Source of the DNA: Actinomycetota bacterium
GTDB lineage: Bacteria > Actinomycetota > Acidimicrobiia > Acidimicrobiales > Acidimicrobiaceae
Assembly (NCBI GenBank): GCA_004366215.1
Contig: SIRY01000066.1
Span: forward strand, 1-8,555
Direction of reading: 5' to 3'
Length of the DNA stretch: 8,555 bases
Shown: in pieces, positions 7,361 to 8,555 of the stretch
How positions within the stretch are numbered: the stretch's first letter is position 1
Layout of the letters: each line of letters opens with the position of its first letter
Translations under genes and position numbers: made by a program
Notes under the pieces: model-generated
What the model was told of the DNA's origin: nothing
Databases searched by the model: none
The model's input: only the letters and a program-made list of their open reading frames with translations

Positions 7361-7367
7361 CCTCCTC
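7361..7367 (-). promoter_or_regulatory. Ribosome binding site deciding the sulfur-carrier start
   Basis: GAGGAGG on the minus strand, 5 nt before GTG 7355. If translation began at the overlapping GTG 7373 this motif would lie inside the coding region, so it favours the shorter product. Confidence 0.6.
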
Positions 7368-7369
7368 GC

Positions 7370-8555
7370 TCACATCTCCACGGCACTCGGCTCCCTGCCC
7401 CGCTCGGCAACGGAGTCTCGCGTGGGGGCAAGGAGCGACCACAACGCGTCCATCGATGGTGCGATGGTGGCACCAACATCCACGACGCCCTCGATGGCTT
7501 CGACCGTCTTGAGTCCGTTACCGCTGAGGAACGCTACGACACGCTCATCAGGACGGACGACGCCCCGCTCGGCGAGCTGACGCAACGTCGCGATCGTAAC
7601 GCCTCCGGCCGTCTCGACGAAGATCCCCTCAGTCGCCGCGAGCAGCCGGATGGCGTCGAGAATCTCATCATCACTCACGGCAGCGATCTCTCCACCAGTG
7701 TTCCGCGCCGCCTCGAGGGCGTAGACGCCGTCCGCGGGGTTACCGATGGCGAGCGACTTGGCGATGGTCGAGGGCTTGACCGGCCGTACCACGGATCGAC
7801 CCTCCGCAAAGGCCTGCGCCACTGGGCTACAGCCGGCCGGCTGCGCTCCGGAAATGCGGACCTTGGGCGCCTCTGGCATGAGGCCGACGAGGGCGAGTTC
7901 CTCGAAGCCGCGCAAGATGCGCGTCAGCTGGCTTCCAGAGGCAACCGGCACCACGACGTGGTCAGGAAACTGCCAGCCCAGCTGCTCAACAACCTCAAAC
8001 GCGAGCGTCTTCGAACCCTCGGCGTAGAAGGGGCGAAGGTTCACGTTGGCGAACGCCCAGTCATCTCGCTCGGACACGAGCTCAGCGCAGAGTCGGTTGA
8101 CGTCGTCGTAGGTGCCGTCCACCGCGATGATCTGAGCGCCGTAGACGGCAGTTGCAAGCACCTTGACGCGCTCGAGGTTGGCCGGGATGAAGATGTAAGC
8201 GTCCATACCGGCCCGTGCCGCGTGCGCAGCAACCGCGTTGGCGAGATTGCCCGTGGAGGCACATGAGGCCACCCGCATGTCGAACTCGCGGGCCTTCGAA
8301 AGCGCAATCGACACCACGCGATCCTTGAAGGACCCCGTTGGGTTCACGGTGTCGTTCTTGAGGTAGAGCTCGCGCAATCCGAGCTCGGAGGCAAGCCGGG
8401 GAGCTGGCAAGAGCGGTGTGAAGCCGGCTCCGAGATCAACTCGCCGCTTTGTGTCGACCGGAAGCAGTGAGGCGTAGCGCCAGAGTGATGGCGGGCCCGA
8501 CGCGATCTGCTCTCGAGAGACGGTGCGAGCGATGGCCGCGTAGTCGTAGGTAACC
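7370..8555 (-). CDS. thrC: Threonine synthase, N-terminus beyond the right edge
   Basis: 394 residues are visible; the frame is open to the window edge, so the start and roughly 30 N-terminal residues (usually a small zinc-ribbon-like segment in this subfamily) are missing. A TTG codon at 8410 is internal, since conserved sequence (DYAAIARTVSREQIASGPPSLWRY, quoted here in parts: DYAAIARTV, SGPPSLWRY, DLGAGFTPL) continues upstream of it. The PLP lysine is in NPTGSFKDR (visible residue 77); ASCASTGNLANAVAAHAA and VVPVASGSQLTRI are further fold-type II signatures, and SGNGLKT lies near the end. The enzyme converts O-phosphohomoserine to threonine in the cytoplasm with release of phosphate. It sits directly upstream of the sulfur carrier, a pairing I recall from Streptomyces next to groEL2, but its own chemistry needs no sulfur. 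Promoter not in window. Confidence 0.95.
   Translation of the reverse strand, partial: VTYDYAAIARTVSREQIASGPPSLWRYASLLPVDTKRRVDLGAGFTPLLPAPRLASELGLRELYLKNDTVNPTGSFKDRVVSIALSKAREFDMRVASCASTGNLANAVAAHAARAGMDAYIFIPANLERVKVLATAVYGAQIIAVDGTYDDVNRLCAELVSERDDWAFANVNLRPFYAEGSKTLAFEVVEQLGWQFPDHVVVPVASGSQLTRILRGFEELALVGLMPEAPKVRISGAQPAGCSPVAQAFAEGRSVVRPVKPSTIAKSLAIGNPADGVYALEAARNTGGEIAAVSDDEILDAIRLLAATEGIFVETAGGVTIATLRQLAERGVVRPDERVVAFLSGNGLKTVEAIEGVVDVGATIAPSMDALWSLLAPTRDSVAERGREPSAVEM

Noticed and set aside
8408..8410. TTG as the threonine synthase start
   Set aside because: Conserved threonine synthase sequence continues upstream in the same frame to the window edge, so the gene is simply cut off.

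Overview
The window is a GC-rich, fully coding stretch of bacterial chromosome with every gene on the minus strand, so transcription runs from high to low coordinates. It holds nine genes; the first (threonine synthase) and the last (unknown) run off the window edges. Five of the eight visible start codons are called as GTG, Shine-Dalgarno sites are strong and purine-rich, and a perfect CIRCE operator precedes groEL. The threonine synthase - MoaD/ThiS - groEL order recalls Streptomyces-type actinobacteria, so an actinomycete is likely, possibly a deep-branching one such as an acidimicrobial lineage. That placement is inference. The coproheme decarboxylase looks more like the Bacillus type than the mycobacterial type, which argues against a core actinomycete.

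Region 1 (about 5227-8555): thrC (partial), then an overlapping or closely spaced small beta-grasp sulfur carrier, then groEL with its own HrcA/CIRCE control and a long leader carrying a perfect 24-bp palindrome. A 15-bp perfect hairpin ends this unit.

Region 2 (about 1-5190): a probable six-gene operon with a weak candidate promoter at 5160-5190. It encodes a lipoprotein, a divergent membrane FtsH-like AAA+/zinc protease, a HemQ/ChdC coproheme decarboxylase, a LarE-type sulfur transferase, a stand-alone NIL-domain protein and an unknown protein. Junctions are ATGA and GTGA overlaps, a 26-nt gap, a 43-nt overlap and a 13-nt gap, so co-expression is very likely. No gap between genes exceeds 217 nt.

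The main interest is this second operon. It links a membrane protease with an unusual insertion in its ATPase domain, the last enzyme of the coproporphyrin-dependent heme pathway, and a LarE/NIL pair that suggests sulfur transfer. The window shows no larB or larC, and the sulfur carrier upstream has a C-terminal tail masking its Gly-Gly. No single function for the set is proven; a membrane-associated heme/sulfur cofactor module is a hypothesis only.
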